Translations under genes and position numbers: made by a program | In this document: positions 1 through 12,500 of the stretch, in pieces | Layout of the letters: every line of letters starts with the position of its first letter | Position numbering within the stretch: the first letter of the stretch is position 1 | The notes under the pieces: generated by a model | Told to the model about the DNA's origin: nothing | What the model saw: the letters and a program-made list of their open reading frames with translations, nothing else | Databases searched by the model: none | Origin: Amaranthus tricolor | Lineage: Eukaryota > Streptophyta > Magnoliopsida > Caryophyllales > Amaranthaceae | Reading direction: 5' to 3' | Length of the DNA stretch: 64,000 bases | Assembly: GCF_026212465.1 (NCBI RefSeq) | Contig: NC_080048.1 | Span: forward strand, 26,198,993 to 26,262,992

Positions 1-114
<114 letters not shown>

Positions 115-154
115 CATTAAAGTATAAAAAATAATCTATACTAATTACAATTTA

Positions 155-1295
155 TCAAGGACAAAGATTAGCAAGATACGTGGCAATGTTGTCTTTTAAT
201 TCGTGCATCTCTTTACTTCTCAAAGGACGTGTTTCCCTCGGAATGTCATTTAAAACCTATATATATTATAAAAATATAAGATTAATATAGAAACATTAGA
301 TTTTTCCTATAATATATTTAATTAAGAACGTAACAAATACTTACGGCATCTATATTTTCGACTCCAAAGTCCTTCACGGATTTTATCATATTGTCCATAT
401 ACTTCAGCGCGTAATAGCCGCAGTCAACGGAAGAAGAAGGTTGTTGAAAGCACTAAGAGAAAATAGATGTTAGTGTCAAAAACGGTTAAAAACGCATAAA
501 ATCGCAACTTAACACGTAAATTCTAGAATATGACTATGATTTTCAATTCTAACAACTTCTACACAATAAAATATACCAAATAGTGTTGTGTGCCAAGTTT
601 CATGCAAAACAAACCAAGTTTGAGCTACTTTACGCGCGAAATTGACAAAAACACTTAAAAACCCTTAAAATCGCAACTTAACACCTAATTTCTAGGATAT
701 GACTATTATTTTCAATTCTAACAATTTCAACACAATAATATATGCTAAATAGTGTTGTGTGCCATGTTTCGTGCATAACAAACCAAATTTGACCTACTTT
801 ACGCGCGAAATTGACAAAAACGCTTAAAAACCCTTAAAATCGCAACTTAACTTCTAATTTATAGTATATGACTATTATTTTCAGTTCTAACCATTTTAAC
901 ACAATAATATATGCCAAATAGTGTTGTGTGCCAAGTTTCGTGCATAACAAACCAAGTTTGACCTACTTTACGCGCGAAATTGACAAAAACGCTTAAAAAC
1001 GCATAAAATCGAATTTGTGTACCTTTATTGCTGTCCATTTTGGAAATGTGGCTCTGGATGTAGATCCCATTTGTCCACGTACTCTTTTCATTGCGCTGAA
1101 ACGCATGGGAAAAGTAATACTATTTATATATATATATAACACTTAATTAAATCAAATTGGTAAAATAATTAATATTACGTACGCATTCAACAACGCTTTG
1201 AATTTCGTGTTGCGAGGTGGGCTTTGAGGTTTTTGTAATGAGTCGAAGACGTGCACATTGTTCGTTAAAGGACATATGACCAAAAGTATCCAATG
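155..1295 (-). CDS. Ulp1-like (C48) cysteine protease, 3' four exons, CACTA-A
   Basis: Exons on the minus strand: 1183-1295, 1023-1095, 345-452 and 155-256, each bounded by GT...AG and joined in frame, ending in TGA at 155-157. The first exon opens with His-Trp (HWILLVIC) and holds the Asp of VFDSLQ; the third has CFQQ and VDCGYY, giving the His/Asp/Gln/Cys arrangement of Ulp1/SENP peptidases. No in-frame stop is seen in the four exons. Upstream exons present in copy B are missing, so the gene is truncated at its 5' side and has no visible start. The intron at 453-1022 is filled mostly by about three 169-bp satellite monomers. Family members remove SUMO or related modifiers; why CACTA elements carry one is unknown. 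Confidence 0.75.
480..1015 (-). repeat. Satellite monomers inside Ulp1 intron of CACTA-A (about 3 copies)
   Basis: Reverse-complement copies of the 169-bp satellite, opposite in orientation to the bulk array because the host element is inverted. They carry the intron-subtype marks also found at 25600-26100 and 28730-34150: GCGTAAAGTAG instead of GCATAAAGTAG, GTTATGCAC in place of GTTTTGCAC in two of three copies, AAGCGTTTTTGTCAATTTC, and AGTCATAT. Flanking unique intron sequence matches copies B and C. Confidence 0.9.
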
Positions 1296-2340
1296 CTATT
1301 GTAGTTTATAACTAAATTTCTAACTAAATTACTAAATTACAAGTGAAACAATAAAAATATAAACTTGTAAATTGATCTTTCTATTTGTAGTGAAAATCGA
1401 AAACTTATTACAACGATAAGTAATTGGTGTTCTCATAAAAATAGATATACTATTGTAGTTTCTTAATTCAAAACTTAATTCAATATTTCCTTTCTTTGCA
1501 ATGATATAATTAGATTTTTCTTATCAATTAACAAAATAAAAATTTTAAATTGAAATAATATAAACATTCTCGCAATACAAACAAATTCCAGTAGAGGTAC
1601 ACTTAAATAATTAATCTACACAAAACCAAAAAAAAATTTCTTATTTATTCGATGTCACATTATCACCACTCTGTCAGTTATATACTTCATTAATTTCCAC
1701 TTTGCATAAATAATTTGAAATTATTAGTATTGAAAAATTAGTAACTAAAAATATTAATATAAAATATGAAAACAACATGTTCTAAGGTTCTTGATTATAT
1801 TTTGTACTTTATATTATTTTGTATTTAATTTCAACTTATGTAATTACAATTGAGTTTAGACATCACTAAAAACTTCCTTATTCAATGAGGAATTGAGGCA
1901 AATTGATGAGCTTGTTGTTGGGCTTACACATATAGGTCCAAAAGATAACCCGACATAAGTCTGGTTTTCATAATACAACCAATTGGTTTAGGTGGAGAAG
2001 TCTATTAAATTAAATTTGGTCCTACTCTAACTTTTCCAAGTGAAAATCAAGATGGTGAGAAGCTCACTAACATAACCTTAAACAAATCACAATACATTTC
2101 ATAGTCTACTTATCATTAACAAAGTTCAAGTTGCACTAATCGTTGATTCCCTCGACCCTTTTAATTCTACGATGATCACAACTGGGCAGTTCTCTAACAC
2201 AACTATAACCAAATCACAATACATGCCATAGTCTATCTAGTAAGTAGTATCTATCATCATGTACTACAATAAACGTGATTCACCATGAAGCAAGACAGAA
2301 GCAAGCAGCGACAGCCAACAATATTTTGGTTGAATAACAA
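1296..2340. other. Unassigned AT-rich interior of CACTA-A
   Basis: About 1 kb with no long reading frame and no similarity to copy B that I can see. It holds a pair of imperfect direct repeats at about 2083-2118 and 2206-2241 (core AAATCACAATACAT). The stretch at about 1900-2060, with CCAATTGGTTTAGGTGGAG, resembles phrases common near plant LTR promoters, so part of it may be an inserted retroelement fragment; this is a weak inference. Confidence 0.4.
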
Positions 2341-2800
2341 TTAAAAGGTCACAACAACAGCAAAATTAGAAAAACTTCAAAAAACAAATCAGTGAATAAA
2401 GAATGATGACGATGATGAACAAGAACACGTAAAGTAGAAGAATAGTAGGGGTTTATGAAAATTCGAAGTTTGATGATGAACAAGAACAGAAGCAAGGATT
2501 TACCTTCAGAAACCGTTTGTGAAGATGAACAACAACAAGCTAAGAATGATGACAGCAGCAAATGACCGTTGAAGATGAACAGCAACAAGAATGATGAATA
2601 ACAACAAATGACCGTTTGTGAAAATGAAGATGAACACAAGAAACGAACACAAATGATCTTGATGCTTAATCTTATACGTTTGTGAAGATGAAGAAGAGGA
2701 ACAAAGCAAATGTAGATGAAGATGAAGCGTTTTTTCAATGAAGAACAAAGCAAACTATATAACGTATTTGAGAAGATATGCGAATAAAAAAGAAACTGGC
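2341..2800 (-). repeat. 5' leader of CACTA-A with degenerate GAAGATGAAC repeats
   Basis: On the plus strand, phrases such as GTTTGTGAAGATGAACAACA recur at about 2506, 2570, 2610 and 2680 with 50-70-bp spacing. Read on the minus strand they are CTTCATCTTC-rich, like the leader of copy B at 18640-18890. The overlapping frames here are compositional by-products of the repeat and carry no domain. Confidence 0.6.
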
Positions 2801-2832
2801 GGGTTTTAACAAAATTTATTTTTTTCCAACGG

Positions 2833-3078
2833 TCATTTGCTGCGGTTCATAACAAAACCGGAGCAATTAATCAACTTTGAAGAAGTATTTGCTGCGGTTG
2901 TGGAAAAACCGGAGCAATTAGTGCAAGATGCTAGGTTATTTGCTGCGGTCAAGGGGGAAACCGCAGCAATTAGAGTATATATATTTTTTTTGTCTAATAC
3001 ATTTTCCTATTTTTTGCTGCTAATACACAAAAACCGCAGCAAATGATGAGCAGCAAAATACATTTTTTTCCACTAGTG
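2833..3078 (-). repeat. CACTA-A 5' terminal inverted repeat and subterminal repeats
   Basis: The terminus CACTAGTG at 3071-3078 is followed inwards by several TTGCTGCGG-type motifs in both orientations (for example around 2838, 2888, 2940, 2965, 3012 and 3035). In the En/Spm family such subterminal arrays bind the TNPA-type protein; here that function is inferred from family knowledge. Confidence 0.85.
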
Positions 3079-3379
3079 TCCCCTTGAATTTCTATAATTA
3101 ACACTAAATACTATTATTAGAAAATTTTTGATAATTTTTAGGAATTTTCTAGGAATAAGATTATTTTTGAAATAAATTTTCTGATATATATATTTTTTTC
3201 CTTCTCCTCTTCATTTACTCACGGTACACATGGTTATAAATAGGATAAGGATAGTAAATTTTTTTTTATTTTAATCATTTCCTTCATGTGCAAGAAAAAT
3301 TAGGATAAGACTAAGTTAATATTTGGCACTTAGCCTTTCTTGCCGCCCACTTCAAAGATTTTTACCTTATTATTATTAA

Positions 3380-3440
<61 letters not shown>

Positions 3441-3529
3441 ACCTACGTAACTCACTTGATTCATGGTAAATTTTCTAATTAGTTTAAACCCCAAAATGAT
3501 TTTATTTATTTTAAATTCTCGAATGTCAC
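3079..3529. other. Unassigned AT-rich stretch between CACTA-A and the satellite
   Basis: About 450 bp without a plausible gene. It contains the (ATT)n microsatellite at 3366-3439 and otherwise shows no similarity to the satellite or to the CACTA copies. It separates copy A from the first recognisable satellite base. Confidence 0.6.
3366..3439. repeat. (ATT)n microsatellite
   Basis: Tandem TTA/ATT triplets, about 24 units with one early interruption. Confidence 0.95.
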
Positions 3530-6500
3530 ATTAAGTGGTTAGAATTGAAAATCATTGTTATATGCTAGAAATTACGTTTTAAGGTTCAATTTTAAGGGTT
3601 TTTTTTAGTGTTTTTGGCAGTTTCGCGCATAAAATAGCTAAACCTTGGTTTGTTTTGCACGAAACTTGACACACAACACTGTTCAGTATAATGTGTTGAA
3701 CTGGTTAGAATTGAAAATAATTCATATGCTAGAAATTATGTGCTCAGTTACTATTTTAAGTGTTTTTAAGCTTTTTTGGCACTTTCGCGCATTAACTAAC
3801 TAAAACTTGGTTTGTTTTGCAAAAAACATGGCACACAACATTATTTATCATATATTATTGTGTTGAAGTGGTTAAAATCGAAAATCATAGTTATATGATT
3901 GAAATGACGTGCGATGTTGCAATTTTTAGTATTTTAAAGCTTTTTTTGTACTTTTTCGCATAAAATAGCTCAAACTTGTTTTGTTTTGCACAAAAGATGG
4001 CACACAACACTATTTAAGTATATATTATTGTGTAAAAGTTGTTAGAATCTAAAATCATATACATATGCTAGAAATTACGTGCTAAGTTGCGATTTTTCAG
4101 AATTTTTAAGCTTTTTTGGCACTTTCCCGCATAAAGTATCGTGCTAAGTTGTTATATATGATTGTATTGAAGTGGTTAGAATTGAAAATCATAGTGACTT
4201 GCTAGAAATTACGTGCTAAGTTACTATTTTAAGGGTTTTTAAGCTTTTTAGGAAGTTTCGCGCATAAAGTAGGTAAAACTTTGTTTGTTTTGCACAAAAC
4301 TTGACACACAATAGTATTTGGTATATATTATTGTGTTGAAGTGGTTAAAATCCTAGTTATATGCTAGAAATTACATGATCAGTTGTGATTTTAAGGGTTT
4401 TTAAGCTTTTTTGGCATCTTCGCGCATTAAATAGCACAAACATGGTTTGTTTTGCACGAAACATGGCACACAACACTATTTGGTATATATTACTGTGTTG
4501 AAATGGTTAAAAATTATAATCATAGTTATATGCTAGAGATTACTTGTTAAGGTTCGATTTTAAGGGTTTTTTTTAATGTTTTTGGCACTTTCGCGCATAA
4601 AGTAGCTAAACCTTGGTTTGTTTTGCACGAAACTTGGCACACAACACTATTTAGTATATATTAATGTGTTGAAGTGGTTGGAATTGAAAATAATTCATAT
4701 GCTAGAAATTACGTGCTAAGTTACTATGTTAAGGGTTTTTAAGTTTTTTTGGCACTTTCGCGCATAAAGTAACTAAAACTTCGTTTGTTTTGCACAAAAC
4801 CTGGCACAAACAATTATTTAGTATTTATTATTGTGCTTAAGTGGTTAGAATTAAAAATCATAGTTCTATGATAGAAATTACTTGCTAAATTGCGATTTTT
4901 ACGATTTTTAAGGTTTTTTGGCACTTTTGCGCATAAAATAGCTATAACTTGGTTTGTTTCGCACGAAACTTGCCACATAACACTATTTGTTATAAGTTAT
5001 TGTGTCGAAGTGATTAAAATTGAAAATCATTGCTATATGATAGAAATTACATTCTAAGTTGCGATTATTAGGATTTTTAAGCTTTTTTGGTAATTTGGCG
5101 CATAAAATAGTTAAAACTTGGTTTGTTTTGCACAAAACTTTGCATAGATCACTATCTGGTATAGATTATTGTGTTGAATTGGTTAAAATTGAAGATTCTA
5201 GTTATATGCTAGAAATTACGTGCTATGTTGCGATTTTAAGGGTTTTTTAAGCTTTTTTGGCACTTTCACGCATGAAATAACTAAAACTTGGTTTGTTTTG
5301 CACGAAACTTGGCACAAAACACTATTTCAAATATATTATTGTGTTGAAGTGGTTAGAATATAAAATCATTGTTATATGCTAGAAATCACGTGCTATAAGC
5401 CGCAATTTTAAGGGTTTTTATGTGTTTTTTGGCACTTTCGCACATAATGTAGCTCAAGCTCGGTTTATTTTGAACAAAACATGGCACACAAAACTATTTG
5501 GTATATATTATTGTGTTAAAGTGGTTAGAATAAAAAATCATAGTCATATGGTAGACATTACGTGCTAAGTTGCGATTTTAAGGGTTTTTTTAACGTTTTT
5601 AGCACTAGGTGTGTTTTGCACGAAACTTGGCACAAAACACTATTTGGTCTATATTATTGTGTTGAAGTGTTTAGAAATGAAAATAATAGTCACATGCTAG
5701 AAATAACGTGCTAAGTTACTAATTTAAAGGATTTGAAGCTTTTTTGGCTGTTTCACGCATAAAGTAGCTAAAACTTGATTTATTTTGCACAAAACATGGA
5801 ACACATACAACACTATTTTGTATATATTATTGTGTTGAAGTGGCTAAATATGAAAATCCTAGTTATATGCAAAGTTGACATTTTAAGGGTTTTTAAACTT
5901 TTTTGGCACTATCGCGCATAAAATAGCTAAAACTTGTTGTATTTTGCACAAAACTTGGCACACAACACTATTTCGTAAATATTGTTGTGTTAAAGTGGTT
6001 AGAATTGAAAATGATTGATATATGTTAGAAATTACATTTTAAGTTGCGATTTGGTATATATTATTTGGGAACTTTCGCGCATAAAGTAGCTCAAACTTGG
6101 TTTGTTTTGCACGAAACATGGCACACAACACTATTTGGTATATATTATTGTGTTAAAGTTGTTAGAATCTAAAATCATAGTCATATGCTAGTAATTACAT
6201 GCTAAGTTGCGATTTTAAGGGTTTTTTTTAACTTTTTTGGCACTTTCGCGCATAAAGTTGCAAAAACATAGTTTGTTTTGCACGAAATTTGGCACACAAT
6301 ACTATTTGGTATATATATTGTGTTGAAGTGGTTAGAATTGAAAATAAGTCATATGGTAGAAATTACGTGCTAAGTTACTATTTTAAGGGTTTCTAAGCTT
6401 TTTTGGTACTTTCGCGCATAAAGCATCTAAAACTTGGTATGCACGAAATTTTGCACGTAACACTATTTGTTATATATTTTGGTGTCGAAGTGGCTAAAAT

Positions 6501-9500
6501 TGAAAATCATAGTTATATGATAGAAATTACGTGCTAAGTTACTACTTTTACAGGTTTTTAAGCTTTTTTGGCACTTTCGCGCATAAACGAACTAAAACTT
6601 GGTTTGTTCTGCACGAAATTTGGCACATTACACTATTTGTTATATTTTATGGTGTCAATGTGGTTAAAATTGAAAATCAGAGTTATATGAGAAATTACGT
6701 GCTAAGTTGCGCTTTTAAGGATTTTTAACCTTTTTTGTCATTTTCGCGCATAAAATACCTAAAACTTGCTTTGTTTTGCACGAAACATGGCACAAAACAC
6801 TATTCGGTATATATTATTGTGTTGATGTAGTTAGAATTTAAAATCATAGTCACATGCTAGAAATAACATCCTAATTTACTATTTTAATGGTTTTGAAGCT
6901 TTCTTTGATGTTTCGCGCAAAAAGAAGCTAAAAATTGTTTGTTTTGCATAAAAATTGGCACACAACAATATTTGGTATATATTATTGTGTTGAAGTGGTT
7001 AAAATTGAAAATCCTTGTTATATGCTATAAATTACGTGCTAAGTTGCACTTTTAAGGATTTTTAACCTTTTTTGGCACTTTCGCGCATAAAATACCTAAA
7101 ACTTGGTTTGTGTTGCACGAAATATGGCACAAAACACTATTTGGTATATATTATTGTGTTGAAGTGGATAGAATTGAAAATCATAGTCACATGCTGGAAA
7201 CTACGTCTTAAGTTATTATGTTAAGGGTTTTGAAGCTTTTTTTGCTGTTCCGCGCAAAAAGTAGCTAAAAATGGTTTGTTTTGCTTAAAACTTGGCACAC
7301 AAAAATATTTGGTATATATTATTGTGTTTAAGTGGTTAAAATTGAAAATCATAGTTATATGCTAGAAATTACGTTTTAAGCTTCGATTTTAAGGGTTTTT
7401 TTTAGTGTTTTTAGCACTTTCGCGCATAAAGTAGCAAAACCTTAGTTTGTTTTGCACGAAACTTGGCGCACAAGACTATTTAGTATATATTAATGTGTTG
7501 AAGTGGTTAGAATGGAAAATAATTCATATGTTAGAAATTACGTTACAATTTTAAGGGTTTTTAAGCTTTTTTGGCACTTTCGCACATTAAGTAACTAAAA
7601 CTTGGTTTGTTTTGCACAAAACTTGGCTCACAACATTATTTGGTATATATTATTGTGTTGAAGTGGTTAAAGTTAAAAATTATTGTTATATGATAGAAAT
7701 TACGTGCTAAGTTGGGATTTTAAAGATTTTTAAGCTTTTTTGGCACTTTCGCGCATAAAATAGCTAAAACTTGGTTTGTTTTGCACGAAATTTCCCACAT
7801 AATAATATTTGTTATATAATATTGTGTCGAAGTGGTTAAAATTGACAATCATAGTTATATGATAGAAATTACGTTATAAGTTCATATTTTAAAGGTTTTT
7901 AAGCTTTTTTGGCACTTTTGCGCATAACGTAGCTAAAAGTTGGTTTGTTTTGCACAAAACATTGCACACAAAACTATTTGGTATATATTATTGTGTTTAT
8001 GTGGTTAAAATTGAAAATCATAGATATAAGTTAGAAATTACGTGCTAAGTTGCAATTTTAAGGATTTTTAAGCTTTTTGGTACTTTCGCGCATAAAATAG
8101 CTAAAACTTGGTTTGTTTGGCACGAAACTTTGCATAGAACACTATTTGGTTTTTTCTATTGTGTAAAAGTGGTTTAAATTGAAAATCCTAGTTATATGCT
8201 ATAAATTACGTGCTAAGTTTTGCTATTAAGGATTTTGAACCATTTTTGGCACTTTTGCGCATAAAATACCTAAAAGTTGGTTTCTTTTGCAGGAAATAGG
8301 ACACAAATCACTATTTGGTATATATTATTGTTTGAAGTGGTTTTTAAGTGTTATTTGGCACTTATGCGCTTAAAGTAGCTCAAACTATTATTGTGTTGAA
8401 GTGGTTAAAATTAAAAATCATAGTTATATGATAGGATTTTACGTGTTAAGGTTCGATATTATGGGTTTTTTAGTGTATTTTGGCACTTGCGTGCATAAAG
8501 TAGCTAAACCTTGTTTTGGTTTGCACGAAACTTGGCACAAAACACTATTTAGTATATATTAATGTGTTGAAGTGGTTAGAATTTAAAATAATTAATATGC
8601 TAGAAATTACGTGCTAAGTTACTATTTTAAGGGTTTTAAAACTTTTTTGGCACTTTCGCGCATATAATAACTAAAAGTTGATTTGTTTTGCACAAAACTT
8701 GGCGCATAACATTATTTGGTATATATTGTTGTGTTAAAGTGTTTAAAAAATCGAAAATAATAGTTATATGATAGAAATTACGTGCTAAGATGCGATTTTA
8801 AGGATTTTTAAGCTTTTTTGGCACTTTCGCGTATAAAATAGCTAAAACTTGGTTTGTTTTACATGCAAATTGGCACAGAACACTATTTGGTATATATTAT
8901 TGTGTCAAAGTGGTTAAAATAAAAATCATAGTTATATGATAGAAATTACGTGCGAAGTTGCGCTATTAAGGATTTTTAACCTTTTTTGGCACTTTCGCGC
9001 ATAAAATACTTAAAACTTGGTTTGTTTTGCAAGAAACATGGCACAAAACACTATTTGGTATATATTATTGTGTTGAAATGGTTAAAACTGAAAATCCTAG
9101 TTATATGCTAGAAATTACGTGCTAAGTTGCGATTTTATGGGTTTTTAAGCTTTTTTGGCACTTTCGCGCATAAAATACCAAACACTAGGTTTGTTTTGCA
9201 CGAAACATGGCAAATAACATTATTTTGTAAATATTATTGTGTTTATGTGGTTAGAATTGAAAATCATTGTTATATGCTAGAAATTACGTGCTAAGTTGCG
9301 ATTTTAAGGGTTTTTAAGTGTTTTTTTGACACTTTCACGCATAAAGTAGCTCAAACTTGGTTTGTTATGCACGAAATATGGCACATAACACTATTTGGTA
9401 TGTATTATTGTGTTAAATTGTTAGAATCTAAAATCATAGTCATATGCTAGAAATTACGTGCTAAGTTGCGATTTTAAAGGTTTTAAAGCTTTTTTGGCAC

Positions 9501-12500
9501 TTTCGCGCATAAAGTTGCTAAACCTTGGTTTGTTTTGCACCAAATTTGGCACACAACATTATTTGGTAAATATTATTGTGTTGAAGTGGTTAAAATTGAA
9601 AATAACTTATATGCTAGAAATTACGTGCTAAGTTACTATTTTCAGGGTTTTTAAGCTTTTTTTGCACTTTCGCGCATTAAGTAACTAAAACTTGGTTTGT
9701 TTTGCACAAAACTTGGCACACAACATTATTTGGTATATATTATTGGGTTGAAGTGGTTAAAATTGAAAATCATAGTTATATGATAAAAATTACGTGCTAA
9801 GTTGGGATTTTAAGGATTTTTAAGCCATTTTGCCACTTTCGCGCATAAAATAGCAAAAACATGGTTTGTTTTGCACGAAACTTTCCACATAATACTATTT
9901 GTTATATATTATTGTGTCGAAGTGCTTAAAATGGAGAATCATAGTCGTATGATATAAATTACGTTATATGTTACTATTTTAAAGGTTTTTAAGCTTTCTT
10001 GGCACTTTCGCGCATAAAGTAGCTGAAACTTGGTTTGTTTTTGAACAAAACTTTGCACACAACACTATTTGGTATATATTATTGTGTTGAAGTGGTTAAA
10101 ATTGAAAATCATAGTTATAAGATAGAAGTTACATGCTAAATTGCAATTTTAAGGATTTTTATGCTTTATTGGTACTTTCGCGCATGAAATATCTAAAACT
10201 TGGTTTGTTTTGCAAGAAACTTTGCATAGAACACTATTTGGTTTTTACTATTGTGTTAAAGTGGTTAAAATTAAAAATCCTAGTTATATGCTAGAAATTA
10301 TGTGCTAAGTTGCGCTTTTAAGGATTTTGAACCTTTTTTTGCACTTTTTCACATAAAAAACCTAAAAGTTGGTTTGTTTTGCACGAAACATGGCACAAAA
10401 CACTATTTGGTATATATTATTGTTTGAAGTGGTTAGAATTGAAAATCCTAGTGACAGGCTAGAAATTACGTGCTAAGTTACGATTTTAAGGGTTATTAAG
10501 TGTTATTTGGCACTTTCGCACATAAAGTAGCTCAAACTATTATTGTGTTGAAGTGGTTAAAATTGTAAATCATAGTCATATGATAGGATTTTAGGCGTTA
10601 AGGTTCGATTTTACGGGTTTTTTAGTGTTTTCGGCACTTTCGCGCATAAAATACTAACACTTCGTTTATTTTGCACGAAACTTGGCACATAACACTATTT
10701 TGTAAATATTATTGTGTTCAACTGGTTAGAATTGAAAATCATTGATATATGCTAGAAATTACGAGCTAATTTTAAGGGTTTTTAAGTGTTTTTTGGCACT
10801 TTCGCGCATAAAGTAGCTCAAACTTTGTTTGTTTTGCACGAAATATGGCACACAACACTATTTGCTATATATTATTGTGTTAAAGTTTTTAGAATCTAAA
10901 ATCATAGTCATATGGTAGAAATTATGTGCTAAGTTGCGATTTTAAGGGTTTTAAAGCTTTTTTGGCACTTTCGCGCAAAAAAGTGGCTAAAACTTGGTTT
11001 GTTTTGCACCAAATTTGGCACACAACATTATTTGGTAAATATTATTGTGTTGAAGTGGTTAAAATTGATATGCTAGAAATTACGTGCTAAGTTACTATTT
11101 TAAGAGTTTTTAAGCTTTTTTGGCACTTTCGCGCATAAAGTATAAAACTTGGTTTGTTTTGCACAAAACTTAGGACACAACATTATTTGGTAAATATTAT
11201 TGTGTTGAAGTGGTAAAAATTGAAAACATAGTTATAAGATAGAAATTACGTGCTAAGTTGCGATTTTAAGGATTTTAAAGCTTTTTTGACACTTTCGCGC
11301 ATAAAGTAGCTAAAACTTGGTTTGTTTTGCACGAAACATGGCACAAAACACTATTTGGTATATATTATTGTTTGAAGTGGTTAGAATTGAAAATCCTAGT
11401 GACAGGCTAGAAATTACGTGCTAAGTTACGATTTTAAGGGTTTTTAAGTGTTATTTGGCACTTTCGCGCATAAAGTAGCTCAAACTATTAATTTGTTGAA
11501 GTGGTTAAAATTGAAAATCATAGTCATATGATAGGATTTTAGGTGTTAAGGTTCGATTTTACGGGTTTTTTAGTGTTTTAGGCACTCTCGCGCATAAAGT
11601 AGCTAAACCTTTGTTTGGTTTGCACGAAACTTGGCACACAACACTATTTATTATATATTAATGTGTTGAAGTGGTTAGAATTGAAAATAATTCATATGCT
11701 AGAAATTACGTGATAAGTTACTATTTTAAGGGTTTTAAAGCTTTTTTGGCACTTTGGCGCATATAGTAACTAAAACTTGGTTTGTTTTGCACAAAACTTG
11801 GCGCACAACATTATTTGGTATATATTATTGTGTCAAAGTGGTTAAAATGAAAATCATAGTTATATGATAGAAATTACGTTCGAAGTTGCGTTTTTAAGGA
11901 TTTTAAACTTTTTTCGGCACTTTCGCGCATAAAATACTTAAAACTAGGTTTGTTTTGCACGAAACATGGCATAAAACACTATTTGGTATATATTATTGTG
12001 TTGAAGTGGTTAAAATTGAAATCCTAGTTATATGCTAGAAATTACGTGCTAAGTTGCGATTTTAAGGGTTTTTTTAGCTTTTTTGGCACTTTCGCGCATA
12101 AAATACCTAACACTTGGTTTGTTTTGCACGAAACTTGGCACATAACACTATTTTGTAAATATTATTGTGTTGAAGTAGTTAGAATTGAAAATCATTGATA
12201 TATGCTAGAAATTACGTGCTAATTTTAAGGGTTTTTAAGTGTTTTTTGGCACTTTGCGCATAAAGTAGCTCAAACTTTGTTTGTTTTGCACGAAATATGG
12301 CACACAACACTATTTGGTATATATTTTTGTGTTGAAGTTGTTAGAATCTAAAATCATAGTCATATGGTAGAAATTATGTGCTAAGTTGCGATTTTAAGGG
12401 TTTTAAAGCTTTTTTGGCACTTTCGCGCATAAAAGTTGCTAAAACTTGGTTTGTTTTGCACCAAATTCAGCACACAATATTATTTGGTAAATATTATTGT

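Noticed and set aside
2349..2753. 134-codon minus-strand frame and an overlapping 80-codon frame
   Set aside because: Composition-driven translation of the repetitive CTTCATCTTC-rich CACTA leader; no domain, and the homologous region in copy B is not conserved as protein.
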